DNA from: Impatiens glandulifera
Lineage: Eukaryota > Streptophyta > Magnoliopsida > Ericales > Balsaminaceae
Direction: 5' to 3'
NCBI RefSeq assembly: GCF_907164915.1
Contig: NC_061867.1
Coordinates: 37,547,338-37,611,337, forward strand
Length of the DNA: 64,000 nucleotides
The notes below the pieces were generated by a model, which was not told the origin of the DNA, did no database searches, and worked only from the letters and a program-made list of their open reading frames with translations. This document shows, in pieces, positions 34,797 to 45,366 of this stretch; position 1 is the first letter of the stretch, and each line of letters begins with the position of its first letter. The position numbers were made by a program, and so were the translations under genes.

Positions 34797-36506
34797 TGAT
34801 AGGATTGACTTTATCGATAGAGACGGTGTCTGGTTATTGATTAAGACTTATGAAAAATGGTTTGAAAAAAATCTTGTTAGGGATTTAATTCACTTTCTAT
34901 TCTACGCAAACACTTGTAAACACTTGAAATAGATTTAAAGCAGAATTGTTTACTTGGGTTTGAAGTTCAAGATAAAAGATAAAAATATGACATAAATGAA
35001 GAACACAACAGTTTGTTTATGGATGTTCGGAGAAACTCTCCTACACCACCCCTTATTCCAATCACCGGAAGGATTCACTATAATATGATTAGAATCAAAT
35101 ACAGTTTGCACACACTTAGCTCACTATTGAACAGAACACCCTCTGTTCAATTTACAAGATGAAGAATATCACTCAGCTAAAGTTGTTTTTGATTCTAGCT
35201 CTCTCTTGATTCACAAACAGTACAATCAGGAAAGAAGCTTCACAGTATAAGGCTTGATTTCTCTCTCTGGAATAGCAAGCAGAATTATCGATTGACTCTT
35301 TGTAAAATCTGGAAGTTTGTGAGTCAAATTGTGCGTTGTCCTTGAGATTTGATAAATACTAGGAAGAGACTAACGGTCGAATCTTTTAGAATGATACGTG
35401 GCACTCTTCCATTGGAAAGCCTCCATTGTACACAATAGGTTCTGAGCACAAAGATCGTGGCCGTACACCACTAGTAGTGCGCCGAATATTCCATCAGAGA
35501 TGTACCTGCAAAACAAGTAATATGAGGAAAATTCTCTTACGTGGCATTCGTTGGTTGGTTGCATATAGCTGTTGTACTAATCTTCACTAGAAAGTGGAGT
35601 AGGAGTAGGGTACAACTATAACACGTGGGTAGGCGGGTGCGAGCTTCAAGCATACTTCTTAAGCTGAGCATTAGACGTATTTCAATTAGACGCCCTTGTC
35701 TAATGAAATCAAACATCCCCGTCTAAGAACAAAAACCATTAGACCGCCTGGTCTAATGGGATTAGACTTACGTCTAATTACAATCACTTCAGACTAATCT
35801 GAAGGAGTTAGACTTACGTCTAACTTTCACCAATTAGACTACACGTCTAATTGTTACAAACCATTAGACTGCACGTCTAACTCCAATGAGTTAGACTACA
35901 CGTCTAATTCCAGTTCTACTTCAGGCTTGTCTGAAGGAGTTAGACCCACGTTTAACCTTCACTAATTAGACTACACGTCTAATTATCCAATAACCATTAG
36001 ACTGCACGTCTAACTCCGCTGAGTTAGACTGCACGTTTAATTCCGGTTCTACTTCAGACTTGTTTGAAGGAGTTAGACTCACGTCTAACTATCACATTCC
36101 AATAGACTGCACGTCTAATTCCGTTTACATTAGACTGCACGTCTAACTCCACTGAGTTAGACTGCACGTCTAATTCGAGATCCATTAGACTGCACGTCTA
36201 ACTCTGTTGAGTTAGACTGCACGTCTAATTTCGAGATCTATTAGACTGCACCGTCTAACTCCGCTGAGTTAGACTACACGTCTAATGTTGTGCATTCATT
36301 AGACTGCACGTCTAACTCCGCTGAGTTAGACTGCACGTCTAATTCTGTGCATCTAATGCAAAAATTGGTCTAATGACCATCATTAGAGCCAAGTCTTATG
36401 AAATATGATTTCGATACACTTGCATCAAAACGCATAAGTCATTTTATCATCAAAATTCCAATAGTTAAATTATTTCAACACTTAGTCGAAATAATTTGAC
36501 CCAACA
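34797..36506 (-). mobile_element. Solo LTR related to the 39.7-53.5 kb element
   Basis: The plus-strand ends are TGATAGGATTG and GACCCAACA (TGTTGG...CTATCA on the minus strand). They are flanked on both sides by ATTTT (34792-34796 and 36507-36511), a 5-bp target duplication. The left half aligns with the LTRs at 39667 and 51463 (AGAGAC...GTCTG, GATGTTCGGAG, CGGAAGGAT, AACAGAACA). It carries its own TTAGAC hairpin array. No internal region is present, so it is a solo LTR left by recombination. Confidence 0.88.
35690..36345. repeat. TTAGAC/GTCTAA hairpin array in the solo LTR
   Basis: Fourteen or so units pair TTAGACTGCACGTCTAA with a short loop word (CTCCGCTGAG, CAATGAG, TTCCGGTTC). Each TTAGAC/GTCTAA pair is a dyad, so every unit can fold. 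Unit length is about 45 bases, with a longer super-unit in the left half (CTTCAGACTTGTCTGAAGGAG). Confidence 0.88.
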
Positions 36507-36805
36507 ATTTTTATATTTAAAAATGTATTATTTTATTTTAACAATAAATAATTAAACTTATTAAATAATTTAATATTAAAATTTGAGTCTAATATTACCT
36601 ATTCAATTTTTCCTGTAGGGTGTCTTAACCCCTTAAATTTAAAAAGAAGATGCTAAAAATAAACTCTAAAGTTTGTGTGACGTTCTACAGTGTTTGACTC
36701 TATAAAGATAAGTTTTAAAAATAATTTTTTATTCATGTCATTTTTATCAAAATTTATCAAATTTTTTAATTAAACGGACGTTATATCCATTAATTTAACT
36801 AGAAT

Positions 36806-36834
36806 TTAGCCCGTGCATTTGCACGAGTAATATT
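36806..36834. repeat. Palindromic CCCGTGCATTTGCACGAG motif
   Basis: TTTAGCCCGTGCATTTGCACGAGTAATATT contains CGTGCA/TGCACG arms. Similar motifs occur at the ends of dispersed plant repeats. It lies just before the triplicated repeat. Confidence 0.4.
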
Positions 36835-36867
36835 ATAAAAAACCGTGAAAAAAAATTACGGATAACA

Positions 36868-36951
36868 TTTTTAATTTTATTTTTAACCGTTTTAAGTTTA
36901 TGGGTGGGTCAACCCACAATCCGACCCAAGTATTCATTTACTCAGCATCAT

Positions 36952-36982
<31 letters not shown>

Positions 36983-37231
36983 ATATTAGTTAGTTACAAA
37001 GTTGAACTTATATTAATGTTAAAATGTCCCGCGTTCATCAAATTTGGTGTTGAATTTAAAATAAAAAATCGTAGTAGCCTAGTTGGTTAAAGGGTTGTAC
37101 TTGTTTTGTTAGGTTGCAAGTTCGAAACATACCTCTAACATTTTTAATTTTATTTTTAACCGTTATAAGTTTATGGGCGGGTCAACCCACAATCCGACCC
37201 GACAATTCAGACACTTTAAAAATTAAGTATC

Positions 37232-37305
<74 letters not shown>

Positions 37306-37612
37306 TTAGTTAGTCAGTTAAAAATTTGAACTTATACTAATATTAAAATGTCTCGCGTTCATCAAATTTGGTGTTGAATTTAAAATATGAAGTCTTAGTA
37401 GCCTAGTTGGTTAAAGGGTTGTACTTGTTTTGTTAGGTTGCAAGTTCGAAACATACCTCTAGCATTTTTTATTTTATTTTTAACCGTTTTAAGTTTATGG
37501 GCGGGTCAACCCACAATCTGACCCAAGTATCCAAATTAACCACAGTTCTCGACCCGACAATCCGGACACTTTAAAAATTAAGCATCATTATATATATATA
37601 TATATATATATA
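36868..37612 (+). repeat. Three tandem copies of a tRNA-like dispersed repeat
   Basis: The block CATTTTTAATTTTATTTTTA, then GTTTATGGGCGGGTCAACCC, CAATCCGACCC and a TA microsatellite, starts near 36868, 37139 and 37463. Between copies lies AGTAGCCTAGTTGGTTAAAG, then GGTTGCAAGTTCGAAACAT. The first resembles an RNA polymerase III A box (TAGCCTAGTTGG at 37075-37086 and 37399-37410). The second resembles a B box (GTTCGAAAC near 37120 and 37444). A SINE-like origin is likely. Copy length differences come mainly from the TA run. Confidence 0.65.
37232..37303. repeat. TA microsatellite in the second tandem copy
   Basis: About 35 TA units; the first and third copies have shorter runs near 36953-36987 and 37589-37616. 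Confidence 0.9.
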
Positions 37613-37917
37613 TATCACATTGAATTTCTATAAAAAAAAATATGACAACTGTCACTCGTGCCCCCACAAAAAGAATAAAAAAATATTATTCTTATTAGTC
37701 TTCTCTTCTCTTCTCTTCTCTTCTCTTCTCTTCTCTTCTCTTCTCTTCTCTTCTCTTCTCTTCTCTTCTCTTCTCTTCTCTTCTCTTCTCTTCTCTTCTC
37801 TTCTCTTCTCTTCCCTTCATGTTCTTAATTTTTTCTACATCTTCTTTATCAGTAAGTAATTCGTTCAATCAGGTAACTATGTGAATCTTTCGTGAAATAT
37901 CACGAATAATTATTCCG
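37613..37917 (+). repeat. Left terminal inverted repeat of the outer MULE
   Basis: The sequence ATATCACATTGAATTTCTAT...GACAACTGTCACTCGTGC...TATTATTCTTATTAG...TCAATCAGGTAACTATGTGAAT...AATATCACGAATAAT matches, at roughly three quarters identity by eye, the reverse complement of 54138-54360. It encloses a TCTTC microsatellite missing from the right copy. The outer edge merges with a TA run, so the exact terminus and target duplication could not be fixed. Confidence 0.75.
37700..37814 (+). repeat. TCTTC pentanucleotide microsatellite
   Basis: About 23 near-perfect CTTCT units. The ORF through it (Leu/Ser/Phe repeats) is an artefact of a 5-base repeat that stays open. Confidence 0.95.
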
Positions 37918-37949
37918 TGAAATCTTCCGAGCAATTCCACCACTAATAA

Positions 37950-39503
37950 TTTCTTTACAACTTCTTTTATTGTGTCCTTCTTGACCACATTTGTTGCAAA
38001 CCATTATTTGTTCAGCTCTCCCTCTTGGTCCACTCACTTTTGAACATTAGGGGGTTGAATCAAAGGAAATCCATCACAATCTGGTTTCCAAAATTCCCGC
38101 CCACTCAGTTGTTTAATGATCTTACCATATGTCTTCTTGAACGTTGACTGTTTATACCAATTTGAGATATAATCCTCAAGATGTCCACCGTAATGATAAA
38201 TGGCACAAACACTGTGTGCACAAGGTATACTTGTGAGTTTCCACAATCTACATGTGCAACTTCTTTCTCTAATGTCTATGGCATGTCTATGTTTTCTCTC
38301 AGTAATCTCATACCCAAATTCTCCGTTAAAGTCTAATGCGCACCTATGATATCTTGCTTTTTCCTGTTCTAGCCTTTGCATTGCTACTGGAGAAACATTT
38401 TCAATCCAATTCATCTCTAGCTATCGGAAACATGTGATCATTTGCATATTGACCAACGGCAGCAAGTAGTTCACCTTTGCATGCTGTTTTCAAAAAACAA
38501 CCATTAAGCCCAATTTTTGTCTATAACCGTTTATCCAACCACTTTTACATGCCTCAAAACACACATACATTCTATGAAATCGTGTTTCACCGGTGGTTTT
38601 ATCTTTGATGGTTTTGAGAATAAATGTACCACTATTCCTTGATTGTAGTTCTTTCAAATAGTCCCATAACTCATAAAATCTTTCTTGACGTCGTATTCAA
38701 TTTCAGCCAAAACTAATTTTTTTTGGCTTTATTCATCAACGAACAACTGACATCACAATTCAAATCCTCCCTACAAAGTTGTTGTAGTGTTTTTACAGAA
38801 ATATCTCTTTGGGTTAAAATTCGATTACGGAATTTCATTGCAACATACTTTGCAGAGACCAAAGTATTCCTGTTATCATAATAACAACAGTGTTCAAGAC
38901 GATAGTTCTTTACAATTCATTTTTTTCTGTATTATCCATACATGCAAAAAAATACCATGAACATTCTTCTTTACTACATTTTACCCTCATTCTATAAGAT
39001 TCTTGTTTTATCCTCTTTAAGCTCACACTACAATCACAAGAATAATCTATTATAGCATCTTTTATCATTTATTTTGATTCAAACACCATGCCTACAACGA
39101 ACCTTCCTACACCATCAACAGAATGGTTGAATTTTAAATGATTAGTTTGTTGTCTCTTTACTTGATGAGATACTACATCATCATCAAGCCCCTCATAATC
39201 ACTTTCTTCACTACCACTCCACAAATACATGCCTAGGTCGCTTTCATCAAAATATTCAAAAACTTCATCTTCATCATCTATATCTTTCTCATCCACCTCA
39301 ATTGCATCATCATAATCTGACTCAACTTGATTTTCAATTTCAACTTTCTCTTATTCTTCAAAAGTCATGTCATATTCTTCATCATCACCTTGATATTCAC
39401 TTTCGATCTCAAAATTATCCTTAGCATTACACTGAATTTGGACATCTTCAACACTTGTCTCAATTTCAACATCTTCTTCAAAATACTCTTCTTCATTTTT
39501 CTA
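37950..39503 (-). pseudogene. MuDR-type (MULE) transposase, internally deleted
   Basis: Reading on the minus strand from 39503, an acidic N-terminal region (EEEYFEEDVEIE; DEDEVFEYFDE) leads to the MuDR N-terminal domain (VVGMVFESK, then RMRVKC). A piece VYVCFEACKSGWINGYRQ and GLNGCFLK follows near 38490-38560. In active MULE transposases the second motif carries the first catalytic Asp, here Asn. The core after ANDHMFPIA is gone. The C-terminus resumes with HAIDIRERSCTCRLWKLTSI and PCAHSVCAI, the SWIM zinc finger (38034-38414). A CCHC knuckle CNKCGQEGHNKRSC lies at 37954-38000. Stops and frameshifts make it non-functional. It sits just inside the left inverted repeat, as usual for MULEs. Confidence 0.85.
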
Positions 39504-39666
39504 ATATAAAACAAATTAATGTATGAGAAAAATGCAACAATTTATCAATATCTAAATCAAATCAAATTGTAAGGACAAATATATGAACACAACTCTTATT
39601 CTTTATCTCACAAACCATCAAAGTATAAGATGGATTAAGGCATAGATTTTCACTCCTAAAAAACTT

Positions 39667-41127
39667 TGATAGGATCGGTGCTACCAATAGAGACTAAAGT
39701 CTGAGTATTGTTAACAGCTCATGATAAACAATTCATTAATAATCCTATGAGGGATTAATATATGTTTCTATTCTTCACAAATCCTTCGAACTCTTGAAAC
39801 GAATTCAAGTGCGGAAGTGTTCGTCGGATTGGAAGCTTTGAACCGATGGAAGATAAATGGCAGAAAGTAAAGAACACAAGGAGTTGTTTACAGATGTTTG
39901 GAGTAAACCCTCATACGTCACTCCTTCTTCCACAACCGGAAGGATATCCACTAAATACTTTGAATTAAATACAACTTACTAAGCTAGCAAACACTCCGTT
40001 GAACAGAACATCATCTGTTCAACTTACAATATTCTCAACAATATTCTCATAGCTAGACAATAATTGATTTTCTCTCTTGAGATTGAATGACGATAGATAT
40101 CAGTAAGAGTAAGAGAAAGTGTGTTAGTGTGTTCAATTGATCCAGTAAGATAGATAGGTGATTCGTTCGTTGTCCTTGAGCATCTATTTGTAGTAGAAGG
40201 ACACCAACAATTGAATCTTCTTTGTAAACACGTGGCAAGTGTTCGTTGGAAGGCCGCCCATAATATCATAATACAGAAGACTCTAAGCAAATGGATCATG
40301 GTCGTACCGAACTTGTAGTGTGTCGAATATCCTCTAAAGTTGTCTTGTACTAGACAGGCAGTTGGAAGAATATTTGTGTACGTGGCGTTCGTTCATTTGA
40401 TATAATTAGCTGGCTTGACAGACTACACAGAAGTAAGTGGAGTAGGAGTAGAAGACAGCTAGTTGATCGTGGTTAGACGTATGCTTTCTTCAGACGACTG
40501 CTAAATCAAGACATTAAACGTGCTCCATTAAACCAAGTCTAAAAGGAGTTAGACGTCCTCGTCTAACTGCGCGTCCCTTTAGACCAATTCTAAAGGAGTT
40601 AGACGTCCTCTTCTAAATGCACGTCCCTTTAGACCAAGACTAAAGGAGTTAGACGTCCTCGTCTAACTATGCATTCCTTTAGACCAAGTCTAAAGAAGGT
40701 AGACGTCATCGTCTAACTACGCATCCCTTTAAACCAAGTCTAAAGGAGTTAGACGTCCTCGTTTAACTACGCATCCCTTTAGACCATGTCTAAAGGAGTT
40801 AGACGTCCTCGTCTAACTACGCATCCCTTTAGACCAAGTCTAAAGGAGTTAGACGTTCTCGTCTAACTACGCATCCCTTTAGACCAAGTCTAAAGGACTT
40901 AGACTTCCTCATGTAACTACGCATCCCTTTAGACAAAGTCTAAAGGAGTTAGACGACCTCGTCTAACTACGCATCCCTTTAGACCAAGTCTAAAGGAGTT
41001 AGACGTCCTCGTCTAACTATGTTACCCTTTAGACCAAGTCTAAAGGAGTTAGACTACTACGTCTAACTACGTTAGCATTTATACCAAGTCTAAAGGAGTT
41101 AGACCTCCACGTCTAACTACGTCTAAT
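39667..41127 (-). repeat. 3' LTR of the non-autonomous element (truncated)
   Basis: It aligns from TGATAGGATCGGTGCTACCA through the hairpin array with 51463-53270, at about nine bases in ten by eye. It stops at ACGTCTAAT (41127). The part equivalent to 53271-53490, the start of the LTR in minus-strand terms, is missing. Confidence 0.85.
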
Positions 41128-41128
41128 A
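40528..41128. repeat. 50-bp hairpin array in the 3' LTR, about 12 units
   Basis: The unit is CTTTAGACCAAGTCTAAAGG, then AGTTAGACGTCCTCGTCTAA, then CTACGCATCC. Both TTTAGAC/GTCTAAA and GTTAGAC/GTCTAAC are dyads, giving two potential hairpins per unit. Confidence 0.93.
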
Positions 41129-41200
41129 AAATTGAAATCAAAGTAGTTCACCAAAGTATTAAAGCATAAGTTTAAAAGTACGAGAAACAAAGAGAAAGAT

Positions 41201-44200
41201 TTAAGGTCCTTCTCTTTTCACTATTAGTTCTGCGTCGCTTTCAAGCATTGATTTGCCAGTTAGGATGTTATGGAATCGAGTGATCGCTCGACCTCCACTG
41301 CCACCACCTCTATCGCCTCCACGATCTTGACCTCTCTTTGCTGGTGCACAACCATCTTCACCACCTCTAGCAGATTTTCGCTTTGATTTAGATCGAGTTC
41401 CTTTAGCGGATGTTGACCCCCCTCTTGTGCTTTCTTCCCCCTTTTTAACATTATCAGGGCCGGCAACAATAAGAGCTCTTTCTTTCTCAGCAACAGCTTC
41501 AGCTTCTTCTACATCTTGAACTTGCCTTGCAAATGTATTAGCCTCCTCCATTCGCTTAGCCTCTACTTTATTCAATGCGTTTGACATCTCCATCATTTGT
41601 GCCCGAATAAGTTCCATTGCTGATATAATATCTTGGTGAAGCTCTAGGGTGAAAGCCTTAGTTTCAGCATGATGCTCCAATTGACGATTAAAGAAATTCT
41701 TTTTAAACTTCTTGTACTGAGTATTAAGGATGTTGATTTCATATGTATTCCGCTTCAGAATTTTCTCAGTTTCTTTTTGGGTGGCAAGAATGGAAGAGAC
41801 ATCTTATTTACTTGAAGTAGACCCCTGTTCAAGATGATCCAATCTGGACGATATGTCCATTATATTCTGATGCATAGAACTCGGTGCATCCATGACCGAA
41901 TTACAAAAGTTTGCTCCTCTATGAGAAGCTTCTTCAGAAGTTTGAGCAGACGAAGATACGGCTTAGGAACAAGTTGGAGAGGGAATCCAGCAGAATCTGC
42001 TTGCTTCAAGGGTTCCCCCTCAGCCTGTGACCCTAGTGACTGATCATCTAACTTAGATGATTCTTCCTCGACTAGTGGAGATTTTTCTACTTCAAGAATA
42101 GGAGGAGCCACTTCAGATGTCTCCTTCTGTGGACTGGGCTTATGATCAGATTCATCAGCAACTACTTCCTCTTCTATGTTAATATCAGATTGAACCAAGA
42201 CAGGAGTCTGTTCAATAATATGAGGGGCCATTAAGCGCGTTTCTTTAAATGATATATTGGCCAGCTCAATAGGATGGCTAGCAGCCTGCACTTCTTCTTC
42301 GGAAATAGTCTGATCATCCTCAATGATTTGCATCGGCTCGTCTTGACTAGAGGATATATCATCAAACAAATTCAACTTGGAAGACTCAGTGTAGTGAACG
42401 TGTTGAAGGACTATGGAGTAATAATTATTCATAATCAAATCAAGTTGCTTCAATGCATTATGCTCTACAAGAGCATCCCTGTCAAACAGGTTGAAATTGG
42501 CCTTTCTTGCCTCAAGCATGGGAAAGAGAGTACGACCCATAATATTCTCCACCACGAGATCCTTTCTTTTGAGGGCTTTAGAGACCTCAAATGTCTTTGC
42601 CCATTTCAGGACTCTCTTCTCCATCTTGATCAATTTCTTCTATTCCTTTTCAATTTTGCCTCCTTGGATAATTTCATCAAATTGAGTGATTAGCATGTGA
42701 TTCAGCCAGGTATCGAAGATTTTAATCTTCTCAGCATCTTTCTCTTCCACTTGTTCCATGACAAGATTGACTATGCAGCTAACCTCTGAAATCTTTTCTA
42801 GAATTTCTTCAGCAATGCCTTTTCCCTTTCCAAGAACTACAACTGGTTTGGGAGTGGGTAAAGGTTCTCTAATTGTGATGCCAAGAGCCCCCTTAACTGC
42901 TCTCATAATTTCATAAGGGGACATAACCTTCGGAATGTCCCCTTGTGGAAGTACAAACTTTATTCCCGTTCCCTTAGCAACGAGTTATTCTTTAACAACT
43001 TCATCAACAAGCGTCTCAACATTCAGTTGAATGAGAGCTTGTTTAGAGGATACATCAACAGTAGAAGTTGGAGCAATTACCTGTTATGTTTCATTAACAA
43101 TATTGGCATTACCAGAAGCCTTAGAAGCTACTGATTCTTTAAGAAGGACATGCGATAAATCCCTATCAAAGCATTCAATATTTGGACCAACTGGATCAAC
43201 AGTCGGTCCTTTAGCTTATTCCAACACAGGAACATCAATACTTGGCACTACAGCCGGAGGAGTAGAAGAAATTACCTTGGAAGACTTCTTAGACGCCTTA
43301 GACGCCTTGGACGCCTTGGACGCCTTAGACGCCTTAGTCTGATCAACAGCAGGACCAAAAGATCTAGCTTGCTTCTTCATCGGGCTAGGGGAGGGAGAAA
43401 GAGATGAGATTGGAATAACAGCAAGGGAAGGAATACCTTGTCTTGCCCTTTCAGGAATGGAGTTAACTACTCTAGAATCCTTCTTTGACGTACTCTTTTG
43501 GCTATTAGAGCTAGCTGTAGACTCCATGACTGAACGTTTGGCTCTTTTAGCACCCGTAGAATGGATGGAAGTAGCTTGACGTTTAGACTGAGTGACCGAC
43601 TGGCCACCCGTCTATTGTCTAAATGAACCAGAATTCATTTCATTTTAGAGATTCAATCTTGCAAGGGTGCTATTCACGAAGAAGTTAGTGAAAATGCGAC
43701 TGGGGTTAATAGCTTCACCCCCGACCATAGGAACACCTAGATGCTCCATGAACCAGCCGAGTTAGACTGAGAAGCCCGCACTCTACTTGTTCCTTGAATA
43801 AACTAACTGGCATAGATTAGAAAATGAGGGGGATGCTCAGTTAATCGAAATACCTTTTGATATGGTTGTCATGTAATCGATATGGTCTTGGCTATACAGG
43901 TCGAACGAACCTGCCCTGCCCTGAAGAGCCTTTGCCATAATGTCGTTTAGAAGAATGAAGTGGGGCTTCAGAGCCTTCTTCTTCCCGTTCAGTCTGATCG
44001 AACTGCCATCGTTTGAAAAAGCGATCTATATTTCCGAAATAGATTCGGCTGGAAGCGCAATGTCAAAGGTATGACCCTTTGATGGTAGTTCAAAGAACTC
44101 AGCATACACTGATTCATCGAAGGAGATAGCCTTTACGTTCACTGTCGTCGTTATCGTATCACCAACTACATTCTCTGTCTTGAAGAACTCACACACCTCC

Positions 44201-44361
44201 TTTTTGTAGAAGACATAAGGACTGCCGAGATATTTCCTGAGGCCGGAGTACTCGAGAGAACGGAACATTTCCACGTCATCCTATTGATCGAAAGAGTAAA
44301 CAGAATCAAAATCCACCTGCAGGGTGTTGTGAGCAAGAGAGAAAACTTTCTTGTCAGCCAT
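41201..44361 (-). pseudogene. Long ORF of unknown function carried by the LTR element
   Basis: The start ATG at 44361 gives MADKKVFSLAHNTLQVDFDS. One frame runs about 2.6 kb with several stops (the first after YSFDQ at about 44281), and a frameshift precedes the final open part 41680-41201. Visible parts are an N-terminal globular-looking domain (EMFRSLEYSGLRKYLGSP, DESVYAEFFELPSKGHTF, HFILLNDIMAKALQGRAGSF), a Lys/Ser-rich low-complexity stretch with KAS repeats (43288-43332), an acidic middle, a coiled segment (ELIRAQMMEMSNALNKVEAK) and a basic Gly/Arg-rich tail (RGGDRGGGSGGR). From memory this resembles repeat-derived hypothetical proteins numerous in Lamiales such as Dorcoceras. Function is unknown. 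It occupies the place of pol. Confidence 0.7.
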
Positions 44362-44499
44362 TTTGAGAGTAAGAAATAGAATAGTATGGAAATAAGCAAA
44401 GTTTCTTAGAGAGAAGGTAGAGAGAAAACTAGGGTTGTAAGAAAATATGAAGCGTAAGAACCCAGAACACATGCAAAATGTCTTTAAATAGAATTCAAA

Positions 44500-45360
44500 G
44501 AGTCACATGTTTAATCGTCAATTTTTGAGAAAGAAACCCTTCAATTAATTTTAGACGTCTTTTCCCAAAAGTAGTCATCATTAACTGAGTTTTTACCAAA
44601 AATATCTTAATATTTAAGGGTATATTAGTCATTTTCTTTAACATTGACAGACACATGTCTTCAAGTTATTCGAATTAGAAAATAAAGGTTTTAATGTTTG
44701 TGAGGGAAAATTAGATTACAGCGCATATATCGATGACAACTGTCCTCATTAGTCCGAAGATGATGTATCTAATTGCACACGTAATTAGACGTCTAACTTG
44801 ATATCTACATTCTGGCGTCTATGTTGGATAGACGTCTATTAGACGCAAGTGCTGTTAGACGCGGGCGTCTAAACGCTTGTCTTATAGACGTCTAGACGTC
44901 TAATTACGCTTGAACAATACGTGTTTGACGTGTGTCTGGTTAGACGTGAGCGTCTAACTACACTTATTTTTCAGACGTCTAACCTGCATAGGTTTTAAAC
45001 CAAGACAAATATCTAACACTGAAGCACATACTACATAAGCAAATATACATTTAAGTACTTGATTTTTTTTAGACATCCTCGTCTATTAGACCGATTAAAG
45101 CTTTTGTCTGCGTGCATCTGTCTGAAAATTTTAAACATTAAATTTCCCCCTCAATTTATGCATATTTAAAATAAATAAATAAATGATTTGATGTCCTCAA
45201 GACCCAAAAATAATTTTAAGGAAGAAAAACTTAGTCCATAGGAGTGACAAATGTGCCACTTGTTGATCTGCTGGAGCATGTTCTCAAAAGAGTGTGCTCC
45301 AAGTTTCCTCCATGCATCTGTCCTATATCACCTACACAAAAATATATTTACAGCTTTTTG
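44500..45360. other. Non-coding internal region with scattered AGACGTCTAA motifs
   Basis: Between the second ORF and the gag end, 44760-44990 holds about eight copies of GACGTCTAA or TTAGACG words in irregular order, as well as a run AGACGTCTAGACGTCTAA. They match the LTR hairpin motif but not its 50-bp period. No ORF is seen. Confidence 0.6.
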
Positions 45361-45366
45361 TACTCA

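Noticed and set aside
35690..36345. TTAGAC array as a CRISPR-like array
   Set aside because: Spacers are not unique, units are tandem and dyadic, and the context is a plant LTR with a target duplication.
37114..37329. ORF with an Ile-Tyr run
   Set aside because: Translation of a TA microsatellite.
37620..37859. ORF with Leu-Ser-Phe repeats
   Set aside because: Translation of the TCTTC microsatellite, which stays open because of its composition.
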